From contig CAZBZP010000007.1 in NCBI GenBank assembly GCA_964496435.1, positions 58,046-122,045 on the forward strand: a DNA stretch of 64,000 bases, written 5' to 3'. Shown one piece after another: positions 45,661 to 55,464 of this stretch. A program made the translations under genes and the position numbers. The stretch is from Berkiella sp964496435 (GTDB lineage: Bacteria; Pseudomonadota; Gammaproteobacteria; Berkiellales; Berkiellaceae). How positions within the stretch are numbered: the first letter of the stretch is position 1; each line of letters starts with the position of its first letter. The notes beneath the pieces were generated by a model, which worked only from the letters and a program-made list of their open reading frames with translations, did no database searches and was not told the origin of the DNA.

Positions 45661-47184
45661 CTATCTATGTTTTTCACGCCGTCTAACCAATTCAATGGTT
45701 TCATTGATGGTGGTGCATAATTCGGAGAAGGCATCATAACTACGGGTATCCATACCGCGGGATGTAAGCTGTCTATCAGCGTAATAAACACCAACAGCCC
45801 TGTCATCTAAAATTAAAGGGGCAACGAGAAAATGCCCTTTGCCTATTCTGCGGTTGAAGTCAGTATTACGGTATTTTTTTAATATAATTTCACCCTTTCC
45901 ACCCACCCATGCAGGACGCTTGGTATGTAATATATGTTGGAATAGCCAACCTTCGGGGGAAGCTAAATTAAAATGAAAGTTTTGCAAAAGCTCCGATTTA
46001 TGTTTTTCTAAGATGGATTTACCATTTAAAATCATTCTATCTGAACTTATCAAAGCAAATAATACCCTATCAAAGTCCACACCATCATAGATCCCTTTAA
46101 GACCAACACTAATAACATCATTAACACTGGGCAAAGTGCGCCCTGAAACCAAAATAGATAATTGTTGCACAGTTGCTTTAATACGACTTGCAATAGGCGC
46201 TACTTTTTCTAATTCTTCATTAGCTGTTTCTTGACTAATATCTTCTTCTTCAGCAGGCATCGGAATATTATCAAGAAGCTCTGCTTTGCCATATAATGCT
46301 ACTTTTTCAAGTACTTTTTCAATGGACACCATCACAAGAGCTTTAACTTCTTCTGGGGTGGCGCCTAAATAAAGTTCAATTTTTTTCATGCTTTCTATAG
46401 GCTTATCATGCGTCCAACCATTCCTCAAATCATCTGACACTTCCCTGGCTAGCTGAATGGCATAATCTATATTATCTGCTCCTGCCTTTTGATGAACACT
46501 CAGGGCGTGTGAACCAAGATCCCATCTTTTAACTAATTCAAGGGTTAAATCTTTGATCAAAAAACCGACGACTTCTTTTTCTTGCGTTTCATCAACTTTA
46601 TTATTTGAATCATATAATGCATTATATTTCTTCGCTGTTTCACCGCCGAAAAACTGAAAAAGAATATCCCCCAAAGAATAGGTTAAGGCAGCCACAACGA
46701 GGGGCTCTGAATTTAAGATCTTGGCTTTACGTTGGGCAATTAAGGCAGTGAGAATAGCACTATGAATAGATAAGACAATTTCCCTAGATAGCATTCGCTC
46801 ATTTTGTGAAAGCTCGAGTATATGATTATATATCCCCAAACAAATTGCTAAATTTCGTAATGATTGAAAACCTAAAATTACCATGGCACGCTGAATTGAA
46901 CTAAATGAGGTTTGAGCAGGGTTCAAATAGATGTTGTCTGTCATACGCAACAATTTATTTTTAAAAGCAGCTTTTTCGAGTATTTTCTGTGCTTGATCAA
47001 AATCCAGGTTTGGATCGTTAATGTTAGAATGTATTAATTTATGAGTATAAGCACCTAATGGCGCATTTTGCTCATCATTAATCAATGCTACCCAATCTTC
47101 GAGGGAATGAGACTCTTCGAAACAAAAGCGAATTTTCTTTGGCGCTTTCTTTTCTTTCTCAGCACTGGCTGAATTTTCACTCAT
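45661..47184 (-). CDS. HDOD and GAF domain signalling protein
   Basis: A 507-residue cytosolic protein. An HDOD domain covers about residues 35-235 (SSIQRAMVILGFQSLRNLAICLG, YSLGDILFQFFGGE) and a GAF-like sensor domain covers about 330-500 (AFSELCTTINETIELV at its end, LVAPLILDDRAVGVYYADRQL). HDOD proteins usually act in signal transduction without HD phosphodiesterase residues, and GAF binds small molecules. It lies 54 bases downstream of the oligopeptide importer on the same strand. Confidence 0.87.
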   Translation of the reverse strand: MSENSASAEKEKKAPKKIRFCFEESHSLEDWVALINDEQNAPLGAYTHKLIHSNINDPNLDFDQAQKILEKAAFKNKLLRMTDNIYLNPAQTSFSSIQRAMVILGFQSLRNLAICLGIYNHILELSQNERMLSREIVLSIHSAILTALIAQRKAKILNSEPLVVAALTYSLGDILFQFFGGETAKKYNALYDSNNKVDETQEKEVVGFLIKDLTLELVKRWDLGSHALSVHQKAGADNIDYAIQLAREVSDDLRNGWTHDKPIESMKKIELYLGATPEEVKALVMVSIEKVLEKVALYGKAELLDNIPMPAEEEDISQETANEELEKVAPIASRIKATVQQLSILVSGRTLPSVNDVISVGLKGIYDGVDFDRVLFALISSDRMILNGKSILEKHKSELLQNFHFNLASPEGWLFQHILHTKRPAWVGGKGEIILKKYRNTDFNRRIGKGHFLVAPLILDDRAVGVYYADRQLTSRGMDTRSYDAFSELCTTINETIELVRRREKHR

Positions 47185-47238
47185 TCGCTTACCCTAACAT
47201 AAACCCATGTGAATAAAGGTAGCAGATATTCCTTAACT

Positions 47239-49347
47239 TTAGGCTTCTTCGCAATTGGTCTTTTTGCCGTTTTGCATGGGTATCGCAACAGATGTTTTAC
47301 TAGGCGAATAGAGGTAGCATTTAACTTCTTGCTTGTTCTCTAACACGTAATTATCAGGGTATTTTTCCAAACATCTCGCATGGACCTTGGGGCAACGTGC
47401 TGAAAAATGACAGCCTTTAGGAGGGTGTAACGGTGATGGCAGCTCACCCTTTGGTGCTTTAAAATAGTTTTCACTTTTTTCTAAGGTAGGGACTGACTGC
47501 AATAAAGCTTGCGTGTAAGGGTGTTTGGGCGTGTTGAGAACTTGATTCACGCTGCCATATTCTACTATGCGTCCTAGGTACATTACAGCAACATAATCAG
47601 CGAGATACTGTACAACACTGATGTTATGCGTAATAAAAAGCAAGCTTATACCTAAATCGGTTTGTAGTGATCTTAATAAATTTAATATCTGCGCTTGCAC
47701 TGATACATCTAAGGCGCTGGTTGGTTCATCACAGATAATGATACTAGCGCCAACAGCTAAGGCTCTTGCTACAGCAATGCGTTGGCGTTGGCCACCTGAT
47801 AATTCATGAGCATATCTTTCTTTAATGTTTGAAGGTAATCCAACTTGTTCTAATAATACATCAATTCTATCTTGACGTTCATGGGCATCTGTCCCAATGT
47901 TAAGTGCAAGCATACCTTCTTCGATAATGTCACTTACTCTTAATCTGGGATCCATCGAAGAATAGGGATCTTGGAAAATCATTTGCATTTGAGAGCGTAG
48001 CGCTTTAAGTTTTGAGCCCTTCAGCTTTAAAATCGGTTTATTTTCGAAAAATACCTTACCATGCGTAGAGGCTAATAATTTAAGAATGGCTTTACCCACG
48101 GTGGTCTTGCCACAACCAGACTCTCCCACTAATGCCAAAGTGCGCCCTTCTTGCAAATCAAAGCTAACGCCATCAACCGCTTTAATATGCCCTACCGTTC
48201 TTTTAAATAACCCTTTTTTTACAGGAAAATGAATTTTTAAATCTTCTACTTTAAGCAGAACGGACTCTTCATCATCCTCTGGTTCATCAACTTGATTGTT
48301 AGCATGCAAATGAATAATGTTATTGATATTTTCGATGCGTAGTGGCGTAGGAATTTTCTTTAGGGTAGGCGCGTCATACCATAAGCATCGCACAGCATGG
48401 CCCTTGGCTAACTCTATCATCGGTGGTTTAATTTCTTCACAACGGCTAAAAACATAGCGGCATCTGTCTTTAAAACGACATAAATTAAAAGTTTTATCAA
48501 GCCTGGGTACAAATCCTGGGATAACAGCCAATTCACGACCATGTTTGGTAAATTCAGGGAGTGAGGCAAATAATTGTTTACTATAGGGGTGTTTAGCTCC
48601 CTTTATAAATTCATCTATGGTCGATGTCTCGACAATATGTCCTGCATACATCACCCCAACCGTATCTGCCATTTGGGCGACAATGCCTAAATCGTGAGTG
48701 ATAAGTAAAATAGCCATATTTAAAGACTGATTTAATTCTTTAAGCAAACTCAACACTTGAGCTTGCGTTGTCACGTCTAAGGCTGTGGTTGCTTCATCTG
48801 CTATCAATAATAAGGGTGATTGTGCTAAGGCTATAGCAATAACGACTCGTTGCTTTAAGCCACCCGATAGCTGATGGGGATATTGATTGAATAAGGTATC
48901 AATATGTGGTAATCGAACTTTTGTGAGTAATTCCTTGGCTTCCCTTTCTATTATTTTGCTGCTTTTCTTTTTGCCATTACCCAGTGCAATCGCTTCACAC
49001 ACTTGCTCACCAATGGTTAAAACGGGATTAAGGGCGGTAGCAGGGTCTTGAAATATCATACCTATTTTGTTTTTACGCAATGCACGCATTTCTTTTTCAC
49101 TTAGGGTATGTATTGCCGTGCCTTCTAAGTAGATCTCTGTGCCTTCACAAAGATTGGCATTATCTGGTAGTAAGCGGTTGATAGAGAGCGCTGTCATCGA
49201 TTTTCCACAACCAGATTCACCTACGAGCGCAAATATTTCCCCTTTTTTTAAATCAAGCTCAACTCCATCAACGGCCTGAATGATGCCATTGGGAGTTTGA
49301 ATTTGTACTTTTAGGTTTTTAACAGATAATAAGGGCTCGTGGTTCAT
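47239..49347 (-). CDS. Oligopeptide ABC importer, fused ATPase (YejF/OppDF-like)
   Basis: A 702-residue protein with two ATPase halves. The first has GESGCGKSM, LSGGLKQRVVIAIAL and LLIADEATTALD; the second has GESGCGKTT, LSGGQRQRIAVARAL and IIICDEPTSALD. Each half ends in a Cys-rich Opp-type tail (CRFKDRCRYVFSRC; CHFSARCPKVHARC), which in related ATPases binds an Fe-S cluster. Last gene of the importer operon; its start overlaps the permease gene by 4 bases. Confidence 0.93.
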   Translation of the reverse strand: MNHEPLLSVKNLKVQIQTPNGIIQAVDGVELDLKKGEIFALVGESGCGKSMTALSINRLLPDNANLCEGTEIYLEGTAIHTLSEKEMRALRKNKIGMIFQDPATALNPVLTIGEQVCEAIALGNGKKKSSKIIEREAKELLTKVRLPHIDTLFNQYPHQLSGGLKQRVVIAIALAQSPLLLIADEATTALDVTTQAQVLSLLKELNQSLNMAILLITHDLGIVAQMADTVGVMYAGHIVETSTIDEFIKGAKHPYSKQLFASLPEFTKHGRELAVIPGFVPRLDKTFNLCRFKDRCRYVFSRCEEIKPPMIELAKGHAVRCLWYDAPTLKKIPTPLRIENINNIIHLHANNQVDEPEDDEESVLLKVEDLKIHFPVKKGLFKRTVGHIKAVDGVSFDLQEGRTLALVGESGCGKTTVGKAILKLLASTHGKVFFENKPILKLKGSKLKALRSQMQMIFQDPYSSMDPRLRVSDIIEEGMLALNIGTDAHERQDRIDVLLEQVGLPSNIKERYAHELSGGQRQRIAVARALAVGASIIICDEPTSALDVSVQAQILNLLRSLQTDLGISLLFITHNISVVQYLADYVAVMYLGRIVEYGSVNQVLNTPKHPYTQALLQSVPTLEKSENYFKAPKGELPSPLHPPKGCHFSARCPKVHARCLEKYPDNYVLENKQEVKCYLYSPSKTSVAIPMQNGKKTNCEEA

Positions 49348-50744
49348 TTTGTCTCCCCAAGACGGGCTCTTGGATCAAAAGCATCTCTGACTGCATCTGA
49401 AAATATATTGGCAGCTAATACCAGCATAAACATGAAAATAAAAGCGGCTGCTAAACACCACCACACTAGCGGAACCCGTGCCATTTCTAAACGAGCGCTA
49501 TTGATCATGGTGCCCCAACTAAAGGAAGCAGGATCAACACCTACCCCCACATAAGATAAGACAGCTTCAGCTAAAACAAGGCCGCTAAAATCAAGCACGA
49601 GGGTAATCAGAATAATATGAAATACATTTGGTAATAAATGTTTAAAAATGATGCCTACATGCGAAACACCCAGAGAACGTGCAGCCAACACAAAATCCAT
49701 TTCACAAATTTTTAGTGTTTCACCACGCAGCAAACGGCAAAGTCCTGTCCAGCTGGTGATGCCTAAGATGGCACATAATGCTAATAACCTAGCATCTGTG
49801 CGGTGCGCTACTGTTTCAAACCAACTCTGATGATTATCCATAACCACTTGTAACACGAGCACTGCTGCTGCTATTAATAACACGGCGGGGATAGAGCTTA
49901 AAGTGGTATAAACGTATTGAATACTATCATCTACCCATCCTCGGAAATAACCAGCCATTAAACCAAACAAAATGGCAAATGGTAAGGTTATCAAAGTGGT
50001 TAAGGTACCAATCACGAGTCCTGTGCGAATGCTTTTAAGGGTTTGGTATAAAACATCCTCACCTACTTCATTGGTTCCCAGAATGTGATATTGATTCATA
50101 AAACCATAAACAAAGACAATCGAGAAAATAATAAAACCGATTGATGCTAAAAAGGATCGCCACGGGAAATTAGTCTGCCCCTTTATTAGCTTTGAAGTAA
50201 ACACGTCCCAAGCTACTTTGTGTTTATGACATGCATACAACAATATAAGAATGCTCAATGCTGCCCATAAAATTAATGACTGTAAAAATATTTGCAAAAG
50301 CCTTGTTTTGATATCTGGCCATCTTTGATCAGGGTTTGAAAGATGTTTCCCACCGAATTTAAGGCGCGGATATTCTCTTACAACTGTACCATCGCTTAAA
50401 ACAATGTTCTCTTTGACAAAAGAGTGGGTTGCAAAGGGCGCTGAATAGGTTTTCTCGCTGTTTTGCAATAAGGGCATTAATATCTTATCTAGAACACTCA
50501 CAACGCCGTTGGTATTTAACTGCGCTTGCGTAGATGTTTCTCTAAAATGAATAGTATCAAGCAAGCCCAAAACCACATAGAAGCTTAAAATAATAGCAGC
50601 CGTAATATTCAAGGGTCGATATAACACTTTACGCCAACGTTTGCGCAGTTGTGAATTATTCAATATTTGAATAACCATCATTATTGCTAAAAAAAGCAAT
50701 ATATACACAAACATATCAGTCCAGAGCATCATGAATTTCATCAT
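49344..50744 (-). CDS. Oligopeptide ABC importer, permease C with N-terminal extension
   Basis: A 466-residue membrane protein of the OppC/YejE type: EMDFVLAARSLGVSHVGIIFKHLLPN is the coupling motif and about six membrane segments lie in the C-terminal 300 residues. It is about 120 residues longer than E. coli YejE. The extra N-terminal part has three membrane segments and a soluble loop of about 80 residues. It shares one base with the permease B gene upstream. Confidence 0.92.
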   Translation of the reverse strand: MMKFMMLWTDMFVYILLFLAIMMVIQILNNSQLRKRWRKVLYRPLNITAAIILSFYVVLGLLDTIHFRETSTQAQLNTNGVVSVLDKILMPLLQNSEKTYSAPFATHSFVKENIVLSDGTVVREYPRLKFGGKHLSNPDQRWPDIKTRLLQIFLQSLILWAALSILILLYACHKHKVAWDVFTSKLIKGQTNFPWRSFLASIGFIIFSIVFVYGFMNQYHILGTNEVGEDVLYQTLKSIRTGLVIGTLTTLITLPFAILFGLMAGYFRGWVDDSIQYVYTTLSSIPAVLLIAAAVLVLQVVMDNHQSWFETVAHRTDARLLALCAILGITSWTGLCRLLRGETLKICEMDFVLAARSLGVSHVGIIFKHLLPNVFHIILITLVLDFSGLVLAEAVLSYVGVGVDPASFSWGTMINSARLEMARVPLVWWCLAAAFIFMFMLVLAANIFSDAVRDAFDPRARLGETK

Positions 50745-51721
50745 TAATTAAACCGTACTCTTGGGTCAACCATGGTATAGGAGATATCCGTTAACAATAA
50801 ACCAATGATATAAAGAAACGATCCGAGGAACACAATAGAACGAACGATAGCAAAATCCTGTTGTTGAATAGCGTCTATAGTATAGCTACCTAAGCCTGGG
50901 ATCCCGAAAAAGGATTCTGTTAATAAGCTACCCAAAAACAATAACGGCAGTAATGCAACAACCCCAGTTAAAATTGGGATAAGCGCATTGCCTAAAATAT
51001 GCCTAAAAAGAACAACACTTTCTTTTAAACCTTTACTCCTGGCCGTACGAACGTAATCTTTAGCTGCTTCTTCCAAAAAGAGCGTGCGGTACCATCTAAC
51101 ACCTGCGCCTATGCCACCCACAATCCCAACAATGACAGGCAAAATGAGAAATTTACCTAATTGCCAACCCGGGATATAGCCAGAAATTGGCACCAATAAT
51201 AAGGACTTAGCAATTAAATATTGACCACCAATAATATAAAATAGACCTGATATAGACATCATCATCACACAAATAACAACGCCCACTGTGTCCAAGTAAC
51301 TGTATCTGAAAAAAATCATGATTAGCGCTAAAGAAATGTTAACGAGCAAACCGATGATTAAGCTCGGAATAGCAATTGCAAGACTGGGCCACATACGTTG
51401 TGAAATATCATAGCCTATATCCCTGCCTGCATCTGAAAACCCAAAATCGAAGGCAAAAAGACGAAGTGATTTCTGATAGAAAATGGTGTTGGTGAACTTA
51501 TCTTCAGATTGCAACTCTGGATCATAAAACAAAGGTTTATCATAGCCGTGTTGATGCTTCCAATTTTGTATTGCTTCGGGAGTAACATGTTTTTGCCCTA
51601 AATGCACACGCGCCATGTCATCAGGCGAGTTAACCACAAAAAATAAGGCAAAGGTTAATAGGTTAACCCCAATCAAAATTGGTATCATAAAAATTAAACG
51701 TCTAACTATATAAGCAAACAA
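50744..51721 (-). CDS. Oligopeptide ABC importer, permease B
   Basis: A 325-residue DppB/YejB-type permease. Typical opening YIVRRLIFMIPILIGVNLLTF, the ...DYVRTARSKGLKESVVLFRHILGNALIP coupling motif and about six membrane segments. Length as usual for the family. It starts 6 bases after the binding-protein gene. Confidence 0.94.
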   Translation of the reverse strand: MFAYIVRRLIFMIPILIGVNLLTFALFFVVNSPDDMARVHLGQKHVTPEAIQNWKHQHGYDKPLFYDPELQSEDKFTNTIFYQKSLRLFAFDFGFSDAGRDIGYDISQRMWPSLAIAIPSLIIGLLVNISLALIMIFFRYSYLDTVGVVICVMMMSISGLFYIIGGQYLIAKSLLLVPISGYIPGWQLGKFLILPVIVGIVGGIGAGVRWYRTLFLEEAAKDYVRTARSKGLKESVVLFRHILGNALIPILTGVVALLPLLFLGSLLTESFFGIPGLGSYTIDAIQQQDFAIVRSIVFLGSFLYIIGLLLTDISYTMVDPRVRFN

Positions 51722-51727
51722 TGCTGT

Positions 51728-53953
51728 TTACTCCTTGAGTTTTTCTGCCTTTTTTAACACCAACGGACTATGCGTTTTACGCCAATATCCTAAAAATGCT
51801 GGAATACATAATACGAGAAGGCCCATTATGCCGACAATCAATGGCCAAACAATTGGCTTATTCCATTCTTTTCTATTCTTATCCCTTAATAAAGGATCGA
51901 GCGCCATATATTTTAAGGTATTACGAGACATGGCATTGGGTTTAAATGGAAACACCCAGCCTTGTCTTAAAACATATATTTTGGGATGAAAACCCCAGAT
52001 CCATGGTGCATCGTCTTGCACTTGAGCAATCATTTTCCCAATTAATTTAGCGCGTTCTTCTGTGTTATCCATGCTTTTCATTTGTTCATACAATGCATCA
52101 AAATTGGCACTTTCATAATTGCTTGCATTTTCGCCATCAATTTTAATTTTACTGTTCTTACCATAAAGCAAGAAGAAGAAATTCTCAGGATCGGGATAAT
52201 CTGCATTCCATCCCCAAAAGAAAATCTGAAAATCGCCATTGTGCATTTTATCTTGGAAGCGGTTATATTGTGTGGCGCGAACAACTAATTCTATGCCCAA
52301 TTTTTTAAATTGCTTTCTAAACCAAGAAAATTGTGATTGAGACTCCGTGCCACCTGAAACGATGGCATCATAATAAAGCACCAAGGGCTGACCTGTTTTA
52401 GGATCAATCCCATTGGGGTAACCTGCTTCTTTTAAGAGCTTTTTGGCATCATCTAGCGATTTACGTTCAAGATTGTTGTTAGGTGTGTTTATATTATAAA
52501 CAGCAGGATTTTTTGCTTTTTTATCTTCATTAAAACCGAAAATACTTGGCGGTAATGGCCCCTGGGCTACTATGCCATTGCCGTTTAAAAAGATATTAAT
52601 ATATTCTTCCACATCCACAGCAATTGAAATCGCTTGACGCAACTTTTTCTTTGCCTGGGTATAACCCCCTACTACCTCATCTGTCATATTAAAGCCCCAG
52701 TAGAATATACTGGGTTGAACAGAAGTGCTCAGGCGGATCCCTTTATCTTCTAACTCTTTGGTTAAAGAAACGCCATTAGCGCCAATATTGAGCACTTGAT
52801 CATAATTCTCTGAGCTCACACCAGATTGATCGTAATATCCTTGGATAAACTTACTCCAATAGGGAATACTCTCTTTTTCAAGAATGAAAATAATCTTATC
52901 TAAAAAAGGAATCGGCTTGCCAGCTTGCTCTAACAACCCCTTTTCTTTGTCTCCGGGCTCACCCTCGCTTGGGTATTTTTCCCCATGAAACCCAGGGTTT
53001 TTTTCTAATATCATTTGCAGATTGGGATTGTTCTTCGCTAAGGTAAAGGGGCCTGTGCCCACTGGAAACCAATCTAATGATATATTCTTTTCTAAGAGGG
53101 GTTTTTGTGAATAAAAGGCAATAGCTTCCCAGGGAATGGGGGAATAAAAAGGCATCGCTAACCAATACATAAATTGTGGTGATTTCCCGATAACCTTTAT
53201 TTCAAAGCTATATTTATCAATGACTTTAGCCCCTTCAAAGGCAAAATCTCTTAAATCAAGAAAATAGGCATGGTCGTTCATTATGCCTAATTCTGTGTAT
53301 TTGGCTTGAATAGCTTTTGAAAGATCTTTAATCCCAACAATATAATTTTCCATTAAACCCAGCACCGGTGAGTTCAAGGTAGGATCAGCTAATCGTTTAA
53401 TTTGATAAACATAATCGGCGGCCACCAATTCACGCGTGCCGGTTTTTTCAAAATCCAAGATACTGTGTTTATCTTTAACTTGGGCTTTGCTTAAAGCATG
53501 ATACAAAAATTCATCCGTCCCCTCTTTTTTAGCAAAAGCCGGATGTTGTTGATACATGATGCCTGGCTGAATGTGAAGCTGATAGATGCTATAAGCTATT
53601 TTCTCAACAGTTGCATCATCACCTAGCGGTTTATTGTCTTTATCAAAATAAGTGATCTTAGGCAGCGATTCGGCTGTCAGGGGCACCAGTGTATAGGGCC
53701 GTTTTAAATAATGATATTGTAAGGGCGGCTCATATATCTGGTTAATAAAAATCCATTCATCAGCATTGTATGAAATTGCAGGATCAAGATGTTTAGGTCT
53801 TTCAGAAAAAGAGGTATATAGGGTGTTATCTTTAGCGTCATGCTCTGGATAGGGCGAATTCCACTCTCCCTTGTCACAACCTTGGGTAAGCAGCGTAATG
53901 GATAACAATGTTATTAATTGTAATTTACCCAACACAGAATGTCTTCCTGGCAT
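51728..53953 (-). CDS. Oligopeptide ABC importer, substrate-binding protein with C-terminal anchor
   Basis: A 741-residue family 5 solute-binding protein. N-terminal signal with a lipobox-like LLTQGC, then SFSERPKHLDPAISYNADEW and many OppA-type blocks (VKDKHSILDFEKTGT, QAISIAVDVEEYINIFLNGNG, WGWNADYPDPENFFFL). Unusually it ends in a hydrophobic helix (VWPLIVGIMGLLVLCIPAFLG) and a Lys-rich tail, a stop-transfer anchor that most binding proteins lack. It would be fixed to the inner membrane next to its permeases. First gene of the importer operon. Confidence 0.9.
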   Translation of the reverse strand: MPGRHSVLGKLQLITLLSITLLTQGCDKGEWNSPYPEHDAKDNTLYTSFSERPKHLDPAISYNADEWIFINQIYEPPLQYHYLKRPYTLVPLTAESLPKITYFDKDNKPLGDDATVEKIAYSIYQLHIQPGIMYQQHPAFAKKEGTDEFLYHALSKAQVKDKHSILDFEKTGTRELVAADYVYQIKRLADPTLNSPVLGLMENYIVGIKDLSKAIQAKYTELGIMNDHAYFLDLRDFAFEGAKVIDKYSFEIKVIGKSPQFMYWLAMPFYSPIPWEAIAFYSQKPLLEKNISLDWFPVGTGPFTLAKNNPNLQMILEKNPGFHGEKYPSEGEPGDKEKGLLEQAGKPIPFLDKIIFILEKESIPYWSKFIQGYYDQSGVSSENYDQVLNIGANGVSLTKELEDKGIRLSTSVQPSIFYWGFNMTDEVVGGYTQAKKKLRQAISIAVDVEEYINIFLNGNGIVAQGPLPPSIFGFNEDKKAKNPAVYNINTPNNNLERKSLDDAKKLLKEAGYPNGIDPKTGQPLVLYYDAIVSGGTESQSQFSWFRKQFKKLGIELVVRATQYNRFQDKMHNGDFQIFFWGWNADYPDPENFFFLLYGKNSKIKIDGENASNYESANFDALYEQMKSMDNTEERAKLIGKMIAQVQDDAPWIWGFHPKIYVLRQGWVFPFKPNAMSRNTLKYMALDPLLRDKNRKEWNKPIVWPLIVGIMGLLVLCIPAFLGYWRKTHSPLVLKKAEKLKE

Positions 53954-54277
53954 TCATTACTCAAGGTATCCCATACCTAACTGTTAGTTTTCAACTCAAG
54001 TTATCATTACAAAGTTAATTGAAAAACTTACATGTATTTCAATTAGATATGTTTATTATAGGAGGGATTAGAGATAAATCGATTCGCAGGATTTAAGAGC
54101 CTTGTAGTGAATGCCATGTCACCTAATTCTTGCCCCCCTTCATGCTGAGAAATTAACGAACAACTCATCTACGTTTAGAAGCCTTATGTCGTTGGTGTTT
54201 TGATTAGAATTAGTTATCTTAATATAATTCTATTTTACTGCCCTGCACTTACGAGTGCTTAATCAAAGAGTCATAAT
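53954..54277. other. Divergent intergenic region, importer operon / GNAT-like gene
   Basis: 324 bases, AT-rich, between two divergent genes. It should hold both promoters. I see no repeat, RNA gene or obvious strong hairpin. Confidence 0.5.
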
Positions 54278-55426
54278 ATGAAACGTGGTGCGCAAAGTGA
54301 CGACACTGTTAGAACTAACTCCCAGGCAACGCAGGGGAATTTTAGCCATATCCAAACAACACCCTCCTTTATTAATCAATTTAGCACACATAAAAGTCTT
54401 GCTAAAAAGCCGCGCTATTGTTACTTAGACTACCCAGCACTTGAAAAAATCTATAGCTATAATTCAGATGATAATCCAGATCAACGTCTTTATAAATTGA
54501 AAAAAATAAACAACATATGGCATATTGTTCCTCGCGAGTTCAACATTAAAAACTTAGTGAAACGCTATTCAGATACTTTAAGCACATTAAAAGGTTTTTC
54601 GCTTCATCATTATGTAGGTGTACCTAGTGAATTTAATGATGATGCATCAAGTGATGATGTAGATAAGTGGTTTATTAGTTATGAAGAACAGACCCAAAAA
54701 GAAGTTATGGATTTGCCCCTATTTGGAGAGCATTCTGAAGGATTATGTGCTAAAGGCAAAGCACATCATATAGAAGGAACACAGCGGCAATATACAATAC
54801 AAAAACCTTTGCAGTTGCCAGTTGCATGCCTTGATATAGACGCAGATGCGCTACGTAACAAGTTACATGTAAAATTATTAAGCATAAACCCTGAATTTCA
54901 AAAATCAGGCTTAGGTTCAATATTGCTTCATCTTGCAGTTGAGATCAGCGCTTTATATGGTTATACGGAAGTGTCTCTAGAATCGGCACCTACGGCTATG
55001 CGTTATTATCTAGGTCATGGATTTGAATTTAAAGACGCAGCTAACAACAATGATATCGAAGCGCACATAGCTTCATTAAATGGCAGTGGTGATGACATGA
55101 AGCTAAACCTGTTAAATGATCATTCCATTAATAAACTAGACAAATGCCATATTAAAGCCTTTCAGAGCGAGGCAACATTATTTGCTTCAACTTTATCAGA
55201 ACACATAAACTGGCTCTGTGAAAAATCAAGTGATTTACAGAAAATTGTAGGCGTGCTTAAAAATTTAGGTGCTTTAAACAAGCCTAACGGATATATACTG
55301 AAAAACGCGAACGAAAAATTAGGCATTCTGGCTAAAGAGGTATGTATACCGAAAGCATTTTTTGAAGAATTTAAGATTGTTGAGCCACAACCTCACTATT
55401 TAAAAAAAGCTAAAAATAAAGTGTAG
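54278..55426 (+). CDS. Protein with central GNAT acetyltransferase-like domain
   Basis: A 382-residue soluble protein. Motif A of GNAT enzymes is clear at 198-222 (VKLLSINPEFQKSGLGSILL; acetyl-CoA-binding Q-x-x-G-x-G/S) and motif B at 239-250 (TAMRYYLGHGFEF). The 170 residues before and 120 after have no recognisable domain. The region LAKKPRY near the start is basic. It stands alone with its own promoter region. By analogy with other lone multi-domain genes here it may be a host-directed enzyme; this is inference. Confidence 0.78.
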   Translation: MKRGAQSDDTVRTNSQATQGNFSHIQTTPSFINQFSTHKSLAKKPRYCYLDYPALEKIYSYNSDDNPDQRLYKLKKINNIWHIVPREFNIKNLVKRYSDTLSTLKGFSLHHYVGVPSEFNDDASSDDVDKWFISYEEQTQKEVMDLPLFGEHSEGLCAKGKAHHIEGTQRQYTIQKPLQLPVACLDIDADALRNKLHVKLLSINPEFQKSGLGSILLHLAVEISALYGYTEVSLESAPTAMRYYLGHGFEFKDAANNNDIEAHIASLNGSGDDMKLNLLNDHSINKLDKCHIKAFQSEATLFASTLSEHINWLCEKSSDLQKIVGVLKNLGALNKPNGYILKNANEKLGILAKEVCIPKAFFEEFKIVEPQPHYLKKAKNKV

Positions 55427-55464
55427 GCCCTTGCGCGCATTCTATTTGGTGCAGATCTTGAAGA

